Positions 53,962 through 63,466 are shown, counted from the first letter of the stretch. The stretch is DNA of 64,000 bases from Hyphomonadaceae bacterium BRH_c29 (GCA_000961695.1 LADW01000068.1:17069-81068), one strand, 5' to 3'. Numbers and translations are program-made. The notes: generated by a model from the sequence alone, not told the origin.

Positions 53962-55258
53962 GCGCTACGACGAAGCTTATGTCTGGATATGGCTGCCTGG
54001 CGAGACCGAGCCAGTTGTGGCGGGACGCCTCTATGCAGAAGGTAGCCCGGCAACACTCGTCTTCAACTACGGTAAGTCCTATCTTGAGCGTGAAGGCGCC
54101 ATCCCGATCTACCTGCCGGAGCTGCCGCTACAATCCGGCGCCCTGCCCTTGCTCGATGGCCTCACCATACCGGGGTGCTTGCGTGACGCCGCCCCAGATG
54201 CGTGGGGACGGCGCGTCATTCTCAACCGAAAATTCGGAGTGAAGGGCAAAAGCCTCGATAGCAAGGACCTTGCGGAACTCGCCTTCTTTCTGGAATCCGG
54301 TTCAGACCGCATCGGCGCGCTGGATTTCCAGACCTCGGCAACAAAATACGTTCCGCGTTCGGCGCAAAACGCCAGCTTGGAAGAATTGCTTCAATCGGCC
54401 GAGCGCGTAGAAAAGGGCATCCCCCTCACGCCCGAACTCGATCAGGCCCTGCACCATGGCAGCTCTATCGGCGGGGCGCGCCCTAAAGCGTTGATCGCGG
54501 ACAGGGATAAGAAATTCGTCGCCAAATTCTCCGCCTCAAACGACCTCTACAGTGTCGTCAAAGCCGAATTCATTGCCATGCGCCTGGCGTCTCTTGCTGG
54601 ATTGAATGTTGCGCCGGTCTCCCTGGCGCAGGCTTCAGGCAAGAATGTGCTGCTGGTCCAACGCTTTGACCGCGAGCCTGTCGAAACGGGCTGGCAGCGC
54701 AAGGCGATGGTCTCTGCCCTGACCATTCTCGGGCTTGATGAAATGATGGCACGCTATGCCAGCTATCAGGACCTCGCCGAAATCATCCGTCAGCGCTTCA
54801 CCAATGCGCAGGACACGCTGCACGAACTTTTTGGCCGCCTGGTCTTCAACATCCTGTGTGGCAACACTGATGATCATGCCCGCAACCATGCCGCCTTCTG
54901 GGACGGGCAAATGTTGAGCCTGACCCCCGCCTACGACATCTGCCCGCAGGGGCGCGCCGGGCAAGAGGCAGGCCAAGCCATGCTCATCAATGAAGGTGAC
55001 AATCTAAGCCGCCTGAGTACCTGCCTAAAGGCGGCACACCATTTCCATATCCCCGCCGAGAAGCAGGCGGTCGAAATCATCGAAGCGCAGATGCGCGTCA
55101 TTGCGGAAAACTGGGATGCAGTATGCACCGAGGCGGGGTTTTCTGAAGTTGACCGCAACTTGTTCTGGGGGCGCCAGTTCCTCAACCCTTACGCCTTTGC
55201 CGATCTCGAAGGCGAAGCTGCATCCCTGCGAACGCTTGCAGATGAACTGCGTGGCTAG
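53951..55258 (+). CDS. HipA-family kinase toxin, module 4
   Basis: The 435-residue kinase has the Ser loop HGSSIGGARPKALIADRDKK, ATP strand FVAKFSASNDLYSVVKAEFI, catalytic Asp in GNTDDHARNHAAF and metal-binding Asp in LTPAYDICPQG. It differs clearly from modules 2 and 3, so it is not a recent duplicate. It appears functional. Confidence 0.9.
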   Translation: MSSERYDEAYVWIWLPGETEPVVAGRLYAEGSPATLVFNYGKSYLEREGAIPIYLPELPLQSGALPLLDGLTIPGCLRDAAPDAWGRRVILNRKFGVKGKSLDSKDLAELAFFLESGSDRIGALDFQTSATKYVPRSAQNASLEELLQSAERVEKGIPLTPELDQALHHGSSIGGARPKALIADRDKKFVAKFSASNDLYSVVKAEFIAMRLASLAGLNVAPVSLAQASGKNVLLVQRFDREPVETGWQRKAMVSALTILGLDEMMARYASYQDLAEIIRQRFTNAQDTLHELFGRLVFNILCGNTDDHARNHAAFWDGQMLSLTPAYDICPQGRAGQEAGQAMLINEGDNLSRLSTCLKAAHHFHIPAEKQAVEIIEAQMRVIAENWDAVCTEAGFSEVDRNLFWGRQFLNPYAFADLEGEAASLRTLADELRG

Positions 55259-55542
55259 ACAAAGAGCGTTGGTGTCATGTGTGGACGGCCCCGGTTCTGC
55301 AAGCACAAAGTTTGAGCGAGTGATAATCTGAGGGATGCGGTCATATATCCGGCCTGTTTGCGCGGCATGTGACCGCTGGCCCTGATGAAGTCCGCTGCCG
55401 GGTTCCTTTCTGACGATCGGGCTCTTGACACCCTGACACCACCGCGGAGTATCCCGGTAACGGCCCTACACTGATCATCATCACTTACATTCTGCCCTTA
55501 CAGTCTGGAACGACAGCGCCCTGCTGTCGCTATTCGTGTTTC

Positions 55543-56550
55543 CTATGCCATGATCGGCGCCCGATAGATCTCGTCACGCACCATCACGGCCCAGGCAATG
55601 CGCGCCGTCTTGTTCGCCATGGCCACGGTCGTCAGTCGCTTTGACTTGCTTGCCAGGAGCGACCTGACCCAGGCGCCCGTCGCTGACGGATTTGTATCCG
55701 CTCTTCGGATGACAGATGTAGCCCCGATCACCAGAAGGCGCCGGAGGTAGCCATCCCCCATCTTCGAGATACGCCCGAGCTTGTCCTTGCCACCCGATGA
55801 GTTTTGCCTCGGCGTGAGACCGAGGAAGGCCGCGAACTGCCGGCCCGACCGGAACACTGACGGGTCCGGCACGCTGGCCGCGAGCGCCGTCGCCGTGAGG
55901 ATCCCGACACCGGGGATGGTCTCCAGCCTGCGGCTGACCTCATCTTGCCGATGCCAGGCAAGACGCTGGCGCTCCAGATCATGTATCTGCCTGGCAAGTG
56001 CATCAAGTTGTGTACCGATCCCCGGAAGCGCCGTGCGAGCGACATCAGGAAGGTCTTCATGGGCGCCCTCCTGCAGCTGAGCGATCAGTTCAAGGGCCTT
56101 GCTCGGTCCCTGAGGCGCGATGATACCAAACTCGGCTAAATGGCCTCTGGCCGCATTGAGCAGCATGGTGCGCTGGCGCATCAGCAGATCCCGCGTGCGG
56201 TGAAGCACCAGAACCGCCTGACGATCAGCACTCTTGACCGGAACAAACCGCATCGTCGGGCGCGTCACTGCCTCGCTGATCGCCTCGGCATCCGCCTTAC
56301 TCCCGCGTTTGACATAGGGCTTCACATAAGCTGGCGGTATCAGCTTCACTTCATGCCCGAGGGCAGAGATCTCCCGGGACCAATAGTGCGCCGTGGCGCA
56401 AGCCTCCATGCCGACAAAACCGTGCAGGCGTAGCAGGAGTGGCCCGTCGCCCATTTCGAGATAGCTGAACCGGATGCCATTGGCTCGGACTGAACCTGTC
56501 TTGATCTCACTCATGGTGCCGGTCTCCACTCCTGTGCTTTCAGGTCCCAT
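55543..56550 (-). pseudogene. IS110-family transposase fused to an alpha/beta-hydrolase start
   Basis: From about residue 45 the frame is an IS110-type transposase (VGMEACATAHYWSREISALG, HEVKLIPPAYVKPYVKRGSK, IPGVGILTATALAASVPDPS, and a GGKDKLGRISKMGDGYLRRL end). Residues about 13-44 (MSEIKTGSVRANGIRFSYLE, then GPLLLRLHGF) are instead the first strands of an alpha/beta hydrolase. The N-terminal RuvC-like region of the transposase, which carries its first catalytic Asp, is gone. Both genes are therefore broken; the open fusion is probably accidental. Confidence 0.8.
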
Positions 56551-56687
56551 ATTCGAGTGCGACCATTACCTTGCCGTCGATGCCCGGCGTGGAGGCCAGA
56601 CGAACAACACTCTTGATGCCGCCAATCCGAACGGGACCGATGTACGGACTCTTTCGAGCCCGGACATCGGGGCATGTTCCTGACTGG

Positions 56688-57377
56688 TCATTTCGCGCCG
56701 AGGAGATCCAGGACCGCTTCGGCCGCCCTGCGGGAGGACACAGGATTCTGGCCGGTCACCAAAAGCCCATCCGTGATGGTGTGCTCTGAAAATACGCCGC
56801 CCTCGGAAAACGATGCACCGCCCTCCTCCAGCCTGGTTTGCAGCAGAAAGGGTACCACGGCGGTCAGGCCCACAGCGGCCTCTTCCTGATTGGTGAATCC
56901 GGTGAGCTTCTTTTGGTCGACAAAAGGAAGTCGGCCATTCGTGCGGTAACTGAGCAGCCCGGCAACACCATGACAAACGGCCCCCACCGGTTTTGCTCCG
57001 CGATCCGCCTCCTCAAGCGCGCGGGCCAGCCCGGACCATTCCGGGAAGTCCCACATCGTTCCGTGGCCTCCGACCAGAAACACAGCTGCCGGATCTGCCG
57101 GAGCGTCCTTGAAAGGAACGGAGTTGCCGAGCGCCGATTGTGCCTCAGAATCTGCCGCAAAGCGTTCCACGCTCGCCGTTCGGAAATCGGCGCCCTCGCT
57201 GCCGGGGTCTATCGGTGGGCGTCCCCCTTTCGGAGTCACGATAACCGGATGGAAGCCTGCGTCCTTGAATACATAGTAGGGCGCAGCGAGTTCTTCATAC
57301 CAGAAGCCAGTCTGGTGACCGGTGGTCCCGAGGTTGCCATGGGAGGTCACAAAAAGAAGTACGTTTTTCGAAGTCAT
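56688..57377 (-). CDS. DJ-1/PfpI (Hsp31-like) family protein
   Basis: The 229-residue protein has the type 1 glutamine-amidotransferase fold: GGHGTMWDFPE and the nucleophile Cys with His in GAVCHGVAGLLS. The Hsp31/glyoxalase III subgroup has this layout and an insertion like GFWYEELAAPYYVFK near the N-terminus. Likely roles are methylglyoxal detoxification or chaperone activity. It heads a minus-strand group with redox-related genes upstream. Confidence 0.85.
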   Translation of the reverse strand: MTSKNVLLFVTSHGNLGTTGHQTGFWYEELAAPYYVFKDAGFHPVIVTPKGGRPPIDPGSEGADFRTASVERFAADSEAQSALGNSVPFKDAPADPAAVFLVGGHGTMWDFPEWSGLARALEEADRGAKPVGAVCHGVAGLLSYRTNGRLPFVDQKKLTGFTNQEEAAVGLTAVVPFLLQTRLEEGGASFSEGGVFSEHTITDGLLVTGQNPVSSRRAAEAVLDLLGAK

Positions 57378-57417
57378 GGCAGGTTATTTCCTTTGCCAGT
57401 TGGTTTCAGGATTGAGT

Positions 57418-58398
57418 TCAATCGAATGTGACGAGCGTCTTGCCGCGTCCCATGGTCTCTTCGGCGTGGTTCAGGGCCGCCTGAATGTTCGATACGTTGA
57501 AACGACCAGAAATCTCGGGTTTGAACGCTCCATCCAGCGCCAGATCGGACAGAGTTTCGTAGAGAGAGATGACTGTCTGACGCGGGGCTTCAGCCAGGAA
57601 TTTCGTCAGCCAGAATCCACGGAGACGCAGGTCCTTGAAAACAAACTGGCCAGCGTCAGCCTGCATCGCCTGGCCGCTCATGGCGCCATAAACGACAAGC
57701 ATTGCGGCGGGTCCGAGCGCCTGCGCGAGCCGACCCGTGGCGGCCCCGCCGACTGCGTCGATTCCGAGTTTTAGGCCGCTCTGTCCCGTTATCGCGGCCA
57801 CGCGTTCGGCGAGATCGTCGCTTTCGACAATAACGTGATCGCCGCCAAGGGCACGGAGATCGTCGGCAAGGTTTTCCCGTCGGACGACGTTCAATGTTCG
57901 AATGCCTTGGCGCCCGGCGATTTCGATCACCGCGCGACCGACAGCGGAATTTGCCGCGTTCTGTATCACCCAGTCGCCCGGCGACAAGTCGGTGAAACTC
58001 TTTAGCATCAGCAAAGCTGTCGCTGGGTTCACCTTTAGAATCGCAGCTGTTTCCATTCCGATCTCGGGAGCAAGCTTTATGAGCTCGGTCTCTTTCAGCG
58101 AAAGGCGTTCTCGCCAATTGTTGGTACGAAGAGAAATGACGCGATCACCCGGAGCCACGCTTCTGACGTTCGCGCCAACCGCTTCGACGATACCGGTCGC
58201 CTCATTGCCCAGCGCGTCCCCATTCGCCGGATTGCGTGGGTACACACCACGGAAGAGCAACAGATCGGCTGGGTTAATCGGGAATGCGTCCACGCGCACA
58301 AGCACCTGATCAGCTGAAGAAATGACTGGATCCGGCACGTCGACGCAGATCGCCACATCTCCCGGACGCCCAGGCTTTTCGAATTGAACCTGTTTCAT
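57418..58398 (-). CDS. Zinc-type/MDR family oxidoreductase, quinone-reductase-like
   Basis: The 326-residue enzyme has the MDR fold: substrate-side GNEATGIVEAVGANV, a GDRVISL strand and a dinucleotide-binding NAANSAVGRAVIEIA segment in place of the usual GxGxxG. It lacks the structural-zinc Cys cluster, which fits enoyl-thioester reductase or quinone oxidoreductase-like members. It overlaps the TfoX-like gene by 4 nt (ATGA). The substrate is unknown. Confidence 0.85.
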   Translation of the reverse strand: MKQVQFEKPGRPGDVAICVDVPDPVISSADQVLVRVDAFPINPADLLLFRGVYPRNPANGDALGNEATGIVEAVGANVRSVAPGDRVISLRTNNWRERLSLKETELIKLAPEIGMETAAILKVNPATALLMLKSFTDLSPGDWVIQNAANSAVGRAVIEIAGRQGIRTLNVVRRENLADDLRALGGDHVIVESDDLAERVAAITGQSGLKLGIDAVGGAATGRLAQALGPAAMLVVYGAMSGQAMQADAGQFVFKDLRLRGFWLTKFLAEAPRQTVISLYETLSDLALDGAFKPEISGRFNVSNIQAALNHAEETMGRGKTLVTFD

Positions 58399-58760
58399 GC
58401 GCGAGCGCGCTCCTTTTTGTGTGTGGAACGCGCTGCCCGAAGCGCATCGGCGGCCCAGGTTGAGAGATATTCCGGATCATCGAGAATTTCGTCCGGCACC
58501 TCGTAATAGGCGGCGACCGTCACATCGCCGGACGCGCCGCGGTAACGAAACGGCGCGCAATCTCGCGCTTCGAACGTTCTGCGGCTGAATTCGTCTGCCT
58601 TGAAATAGAGAACACCTTTCATCACGAAGCCGAACTGCACACCGTTGGCGCGCAATCCGGCACCTGCGAAATAGCGGTGCACCGTGATGTCGCTGATCTC
58701 CTCGATCTGATCCGCGAAGCCCTCTGCGAGTGCTTGTTGGGATTGTGTCCGTGCGCTCAT
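58395..58760 (-). CDS. TfoX N-terminal domain protein
   Basis: The protein of about 121 residues matches the TfoX/Sxy N-terminal fold: ITVHRYFAGAGLRANGVQFG, FVMKGVLYFKADEFSRRTF and YYEVPDEILDDPEYL. The stand-alone domain is common and its role is not settled; full TfoX activates competence. The ATG at 58760 overlaps the previous stop by one nucleotide. Confidence 0.82.
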   Translation of the reverse strand: MSARTQSQQALAEGFADQIEEISDITVHRYFAGAGLRANGVQFGFVMKGVLYFKADEFSRRTFEARDCAPFRYRGASGDVTVAAYYEVPDEILDDPEYLSTWAADALRAARSTHKKERARA

Positions 58761-59122
58761 CACACGGTCTCTGATGCCGCCAGTGGGAAGAATCCGCTAA
58801 TGGCTTTGAGCCGGCCTTGGGCATCGTGTGTGGCAAAACTGGCGCCGAGTTGCAGGGTCGCGCCTTCGCCGTTTACGAGCGCCCAGCGGGCCAAAGACCT
58901 GTCGTGGTGATCGATCACCTGAAGGATCTCGAACCGCCCGCCGGGCACCTGTTCCTGAAAGCTGCCCATATAGTCGGACAATGCTTCGCGCCCGGATAAT
59001 TCACTGCCGGGATCGCAATAGGTCGCGTCATCCGCAAGGCACTCCCGCAGCTCGCTTTTGCGCCGAGCGGGCTCGGACGACCAGATTTTTCCGTAACGTT
59101 GCCAAAGGGCTTCAGCGCTCAT
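58760..59122 (-). CDS. SnoaL-like (NTF2-fold) protein
   Basis: The protein of about 120 residues has the NTF2-like pattern LADDATYCDPGSELSGREAL, then FQEQVPGGRFEILQVIDHHD and a C-terminal beta strand. Such small enzymes or binding proteins are hard to assign. The ATG at 59122 has GGAGAAG upstream and overlaps the TetR gene by 11 nt. An in-frame start at 59143 is less likely. Confidence 0.78.
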   Translation of the reverse strand: MSAEALWQRYGKIWSSEPARRKSELRECLADDATYCDPGSELSGREALSDYMGSFQEQVPGGRFEILQVIDHHDRSLARWALVNGEGATLQLGASFATHDAQGRLKAISGFFPLAASETV

Positions 59123-59660
59123 GGTGCTTCTCCAGTGTGTCAAAAAAGTCAGCGATCATCTTGCTAAGCTCCTGCGTATCGTAGCCGGCGCGGACCAGGA
59201 CCAGGACGCCCTGGTAAAGCGCCAGCAAGGAAACCGCTTCCGACTGGGCGCCGCCGAGACGGTCTGCGAACGTGTCGCGAAGATTTTCGAATCCGTCGTT
59301 CACGAAGCTCGGCAGGTCCGTGCCCCCGAACTCGATTGCCGCATTCGTGATCAAACAGCCTGCCGAGCCTCCGTCAGGCTCTTGCAGAAGCGACAGGAAC
59401 AGTCGGCGGAGGCCCTCGATGCCGGACCCCTCCGGCGCATGATCACGGATACGGCGTGCGAGTACGGTGCGGTTATAGTGCTCGCTTGCTGCCTGAAAGA
59501 GACCCCGTTTATCGCCGTAGCTGTTGTAGAGGCTGCCGGATGTCACGCCGGCTGCCGCCTCAAGATCTCGAACGGACGTTTCGGCGAATCCGCGGCGGCG
59601 GAACGCGTGCATGACTGCTGTCAGGACAGTGGTCTGATCGTATGCGCGAGGGCGGGCCAT
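59112..59660 (-). CDS. TetR-family regulator of the redox operon
   Basis: The 182-residue repressor has a TetR helix-turn-helix (GFAETSVRDLEAAAGVTSGS, then LYNSYGDKRGLFQ) and a helical ligand domain. It is first in a tight minus-strand run (TetR, SnoaL-like, TfoX-like, MDR, DJ-1-like). A 16-bp palindrome lies 15 bp upstream of its start, so it probably controls its own operon. Confidence 0.88.
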   Translation of the reverse strand: MARPRAYDQTTVLTAVMHAFRRRGFAETSVRDLEAAAGVTSGSLYNSYGDKRGLFQAASEHYNRTVLARRIRDHAPEGSGIEGLRRLFLSLLQEPDGGSAGCLITNAAIEFGGTDLPSFVNDGFENLRDTFADRLGGAQSEAVSLLALYQGVLVLVRAGYDTQELSKMIADFFDTLEKHHER

Positions 59661-59675
59661 TGATGCTTCCCTTTT

Positions 59676-59691
59676 TATAACGATTGTTATA
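59676..59691 (-). promoter_or_regulatory. TetR operator
   Basis: TATAAC-GATT-GTTATA has perfect 6-bp arms around 4 nt, immediately upstream of the TetR-family gene. Its size and position fit autoregulation. Confidence 0.6.
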
Positions 59692-59885
59692 TAATGAGCG
59701 TTCTAAAACTGAGTCAAGTATGATGCATTTCTAAGCTGCGCTTGTGCGATTTGCGCAATCTTGAGGATCGCCTCCAATACACCCCAGAAGCGGCGCGGAA
59801 CGGCACTAAGGAAAAATGCCGGCATTTGGCCCAGCTGCTTGCCGCGACGCCTGGTTCGGCCCAAGTTCAGTTCTGATCAGCCCGT

Positions 59886-60776
59886 CTAGCCTCGGCTCTT
59901 GTAACGAAACGGCAAGGAAAGGACGGACACCACTTGACGATAGTCTGGCAAAGCGGACCCCTCATCGGTTCCCAACATCTCTGGTACCTTGCCGGGTCGA
60001 TATACGAATGTCCCGAAGATTTGGTCCCAGATCGTCAACGTCGCACCGTAGTTTCCTGCCTCGCTCATCTTCGCGGAATGGTGATAGCGATGCACCTCGG
60101 GCCCGATGAAGACATAATTGGCCCAGCCAAGGCGAAGATCGACGTTGAAATGGCTGATGATGCCGTGAAAGGCGTTGACCACAAGGAAGATCAGAACAGC
60201 CTCGGGTTCATAGCCCAGGGCCCAGATCGGCAGGATGATCGCGATCCCCTGGACAAACACCGCGTTGAACGGATGCAACACCGCGTGCATCAACAGATAG
60301 AGACGGTCTGGCAGATGATGAGCCGCATGGATGCGCCACAGGACCTGTCCAACTGAGCCGTGAAGCTCATGCATCGCGCGATGGATGTGGTAGTTGAGAA
60401 ACTCGAAGACGAGGAACAGAACCGGCACCTGAATCCAGAGCGGCCAGTCAGCAGCAACCCCGTTTGATTGTCCCGAGAGCGTGATCGAAAGCATCGCGAG
60501 CCCCGCTGATACGAGCGCGACGGTGGCCCCGGAAAGGCCGATATACATGATGTCTGGCAGTAGGTTGCGCCAGGTCATGGACCAGCGCCTATCCATGGGA
60601 ATGGTCATCTCAAGCACGAGATATGTCAGCAAGAGCGGCAGCGTGATCAGAACCCAAGCGGGCCGTTCGTCGCCTTCCATCTGCAGGAAATACCAGAGGC
60701 CGAATACAATCCATGCCCAGGAAGCAGGATATAGGCCCCAGCGTATAAGGCGGCGAGCGAGGCTGTTGCCGTTCAT
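59886..60776 (-). CDS. Sterol desaturase/fatty acid hydroxylase family membrane protein
   Basis: The protein of about 296 residues has three or more membrane helices and the di-iron histidine boxes of the superfamily: HIHRAMHELHG, IHAAHHLPD and VHRYHHSAK. Members hydroxylate or desaturate lipids, carotenoids or sterol-like molecules. I chose the ATG at 60776 with AGGGAAC upstream; the frame reaches 60908 over the divergent TetR gene. The substrate is unknown. Confidence 0.86.
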   Translation of the reverse strand: MNGNSLARRLIRWGLYPASWAWIVFGLWYFLQMEGDERPAWVLITLPLLLTYLVLEMTIPMDRRWSMTWRNLLPDIMYIGLSGATVALVSAGLAMLSITLSGQSNGVAADWPLWIQVPVLFLVFEFLNYHIHRAMHELHGSVGQVLWRIHAAHHLPDRLYLLMHAVLHPFNAVFVQGIAIILPIWALGYEPEAVLIFLVVNAFHGIISHFNVDLRLGWANYVFIGPEVHRYHHSAKMSEAGNYGATLTIWDQIFGTFVYRPGKVPEMLGTDEGSALPDYRQVVSVLSLPFRYKSRG

Positions 60777-60830
60777 CAGAATGTTCCCTAAGATTCCGGA
60801 CATGTGTCTGAGACTTTGGTAGACAAACAG

Positions 60831-61385
60831 ATGGAACCGAGAAAGACAGGAAGGCCGTCTTCCGGACAGACCGGAGGCGATGTGTCTGAAGACCCGCGGG
60901 CGGCGCATACCAGATCGGTGCTACAGCAGGCCCTTATGGGATTGCTGGAACAAGGGGACTGGGGCCGGATTACAGTTGCCGGGATTTGCCGCCGCGCCGG
61001 GGTCGCGCGGTCTTCATTCTATGAACACTACCGCACCAAATCAGACCTGCTGGATCAGATCTTTTCCGATTTGATGGTCAGCATCCTTCCGACATTCCGA
61101 CAGGATGAACCGTTGGGTACATTGAACTGGCTCGTCGATCACGTTGCGGAGGCCCCCGACTTTTTTGCCGAGGCCATGGCTGGCGGGCGCGGCGATGCAT
61201 TGTTGCCGAGGTTTCGTGAGGCTTTGATTCTGCGACTGTCTGAGGAACTGAGTGCAAGGCACACGCCCGACGCAAGATTGAGAGCTTCCTATTTGGTCGG
61301 TGGATCGATGGCCTATCTAGCTTTGAATAATAAAGCCGACAGTCGCGAATTCGTGCATGAAATGGCCGCACGGTTGATCATATGA
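60831..61385 (+). CDS. TetR/AcrR-family regulator
   Basis: The protein of about 184 residues has a TetR helix-turn-helix (DWGRITVAGICRRAGVARSS, then FYEHYRTKSDLLDQIF) and a helical domain with TIGR-like C-terminal features. It is divergent from the sterol-desaturase family gene, so it likely regulates it. The ATG at 60831 follows a GTG at 60804 that could be an alternative start. Confidence 0.85.
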   Translation: MEPRKTGRPSSGQTGGDVSEDPRAAHTRSVLQQALMGLLEQGDWGRITVAGICRRAGVARSSFYEHYRTKSDLLDQIFSDLMVSILPTFRQDEPLGTLNWLVDHVAEAPDFFAEAMAGGRGDALLPRFREALILRLSEELSARHTPDARLRASYLVGGSMAYLALNNKADSREFVHEMAARLII

Positions 61386-61845
61386 ACCCGGGAAGAAGAC
61401 GTTCCGCATGGGCCGTCCTTGGCGAGACAATCGACAATTGGCGGACGCGCGGAATACGACACTCTACGCACAATGTTCGAATTCGCCGCAACGTCATCGT
61501 TTGTGCTGGTGCCATGGCGCGACGCACTTGGCCGTCAAATCGGACGGGACCTGACGATTGAACGCACAGGCCGGGGTATTGGCTGGACGATGGATCCGGA
61601 GCGGCAACGCGGCCTATTCCGCTGAAAGGCGAAACTCTTCCTTCGCTTGCCGTGCGGATTCGGCGTGTTGCACTGTCCAAGTACTGCCGGATGCGCAGAA
61701 CGATTTCCTCTTCGCTTGCCGAGAGCTCAAACAGATAGATGAAGTCGTCACTCCACTTGGCGCGATGAGCGCTCAATTCTTCGTCGCTGTCGAAATGGAT
61801 CGGATAGTCATTATTGGCGGCGCGTCGATCAGATTGTGCCGGCAT
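61378..61845 (-). CDS. Hypothetical protein, possibly decayed
   Basis: A 155-residue frame whose first 60 codons look protein-like and acidic (NNDYPIHFDSDEELSAHRAK, then SASEEEIVLRIRQYLDSATR) with no family I recognise; the rest is low-complexity and Arg-rich. It overlaps the TetR gene end. It may be the remnant of a gene that lost its 3' end. Low confidence. Confidence 0.3.
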   Translation of the reverse strand: MPAQSDRRAANNDYPIHFDSDEELSAHRAKWSDDFIYLFELSASEEEIVLRIRQYLDSATRRIRTASEGRVSPFSGIGRVAAPDPSSSQYPGLCVQSSGPVRFDGQVRRAMAPAQTMTLRRIRTLCVECRIPRVRQLSIVSPRTAHAERLLPGFI

Positions 61846-61938
61846 CTGTCGTCGGGAGCGATGGCGAATCAGGATTGCCTGATTCGCCTCGGGGGCGGCC
61901 GCATGTGCATAATGAGAATGAGCAAGCCGATTTGGACC

Positions 61939-62013
61939 TTTGAGCCGAATAATTACGATATTCGGCTCAAAATTTACGTGATGTTGAGCCGAATATGTGT
62001 TCTAATCGGCTCA
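61939..62013 (+). promoter_or_regulatory. Two tandem operators upstream of fic
   Basis: GAGCCGA-N13-TCGGCTC occurs at 61942-61968, inside longer perfect 13-bp arms (61939-61951 and 61959-61971), and again at 61986-62012 with the same spacer length. The second ends at the fic ATG. They are 44 bp apart, suggesting cooperative binding and tight repression. Confidence 0.75.
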
Positions 62014-63131
62014 TGACCTATAATTGGCAGCAACCCGATTGGACGAAGTTCACCTACGACATCTCGGCAATTCTCGACGAATTGACGGCGTTCGAAGGGC
62101 GTATCGGACGTGTCAGCGGTGTCCTTGAGGCTTTGCCCGAGGGGACGCAAGTCGAGACACTCATCGATGTGATGGTCTCGGAAGCCATAAAGACATCCGA
62201 GATCGAAGGCGAGTATCTCAGCCGCGCTGATGTGATGTCATCCATCCGGCGGAATCTGGGCCTGACCGATGAGCCTCCCGCGCGCGATGCCCGAGCGGCC
62301 GGCATTGCCGACCTGATGGTCGCGGTGAGACGAGAATTTGCCTCACCCCTTACACAAGACATGCTCTTCGATTGGCACCGGATGCTGATGCGCGGAAACC
62401 GCAGGATCTCCGTAGGCGCCTGGCGAGCGCATGAAGAACCGATGCAGGTCGTTTCTGGCGCGATCGGGCGGGAGACCGTTCACTATGAAGCGCCGCCATC
62501 TGCGGACGTACCCAAAATGATGACGCAGTTCGTCGATTGGTTCAACGCAACGGCGCCGGACAGTGATAAGCCAATCAAACAGGCGCCGATACGGTCCGCC
62601 CTTGCGCACCTCTATTTTGAAAGCGTTCATCCGTTTGAAGACGGAAATGGACGCATTGGACGAACCATTTCAGAGAAAGCATTGTCTCAGGGACTCGGAC
62701 GGCCAGTCCTGCTCAGCCTGTCCAAAGCCATCGAGTCGGATCGGAACGCCTACTATGATGCCCTGAAGGCGGCTCAGCGAACGAATGACGTGACAGACTG
62801 GATCAGGTACTTCCTGAGCGTCTGCCTCAAGGCACAGCAGGATGCTGAGGACCAGGTCGATTTCACGCTTCAAAAGGTGAGGTTCTTCGACACGTTCAAG
62901 GACAGGCTCAATGAGCGTCAGATGCGCGTCATCCGCCGCATGCTCGATGAAGGCCCCAGAGGGTTCGAGGGCGGCATGAGTGCAAACAAGTACGTCGCCA
63001 TTGCGAAAACCTCTAAACCGTCCGCAACACGCGACCTTCAGGCATTGGCGGCAATGAAAGCCCTGGTTATCACCGGAGGCGGCAGAAGCACACGGTACTG
63101 GTTGCCCTTCGATACGCGCGCAAAAGCGTAA
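62013..63131 (+). CDS. Fic family protein with N-terminal inhibitory motif and winged helix
   Basis: The protein of about 372 residues has a DUF4172-like N-terminal part with the inhibitory motif TSEIEGEYLSRADV, a Fic core with HPFEDGNGRIGR (AMP-transferring motif HPFxDGNGRxxR) and a C-terminal winged-helix region (MSANKYVAIAKTSKPSATRD). Fic enzymes AMPylate target proteins; the inhibitory Glu restrains the active site in cis. The helix could bind the operators upstream, making autoregulation likely. The ATG at 62013 is preferred over an ATG at 61995, which lies within the second operator. Confidence 0.88.
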   Translation: MTYNWQQPDWTKFTYDISAILDELTAFEGRIGRVSGVLEALPEGTQVETLIDVMVSEAIKTSEIEGEYLSRADVMSSIRRNLGLTDEPPARDARAAGIADLMVAVRREFASPLTQDMLFDWHRMLMRGNRRISVGAWRAHEEPMQVVSGAIGRETVHYEAPPSADVPKMMTQFVDWFNATAPDSDKPIKQAPIRSALAHLYFESVHPFEDGNGRIGRTISEKALSQGLGRPVLLSLSKAIESDRNAYYDALKAAQRTNDVTDWIRYFLSVCLKAQQDAEDQVDFTLQKVRFFDTFKDRLNERQMRVIRRMLDEGPRGFEGGMSANKYVAIAKTSKPSATRDLQALAAMKALVITGGGRSTRYWLPFDTRAKA

Positions 63132-63352
63132 GCGCATTCCTAGAATGCAAACCAAATCCGAAGCGGGAAGCAAGCAGAAACCCAGAATCGCACCATCAAG
63201 CGGGGATGAATAGCGAACGCGAGGTGTCGCGCATTGCTGCGGCATTACCTGGCTTTGTACGCCGTGGTCGGAAATCACCTCCCGTTCAACTAGGCTCCGC
63301 CGCGTATCGACGCAACTTTCTGAAGCCTGCAACCAGACTTCAGGAGCGAACA

Positions 63353-63466
63353 ATGACCGGAACGCGCATCCTCATCGGGCAGATTATTATCGTCTTCGCC
63401 ACCATCATCGGCGCACTGTTGGCCTGCCCCTCAGAGGTGGTCCGCCAGATTTTTTATCCCGGCAGA
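63353..63466 (+). pseudogene. VirD4/TraG coupling protein, N-terminal fragment
   Basis: MTGTRILIGQIIIVFATIIG follows AGGAGCGAACA upstream and matches the first membrane helix of VirD4/TraG type IV secretion coupling proteins. After about 22 codons the usual segment (toward ATQW and RLGSPWF-like) is lost, and an IS5-type end begins at about 63467. Only a stub of the gene remains. Confidence 0.6.

Noticed and set aside
56551..56687. Minus-strand frame with LASTPGIDGKVMVALEYGT upstream of the IS110 fusion
   Set aside because: It has no start codon and no recognised family; perhaps debris but not supportable as a gene.
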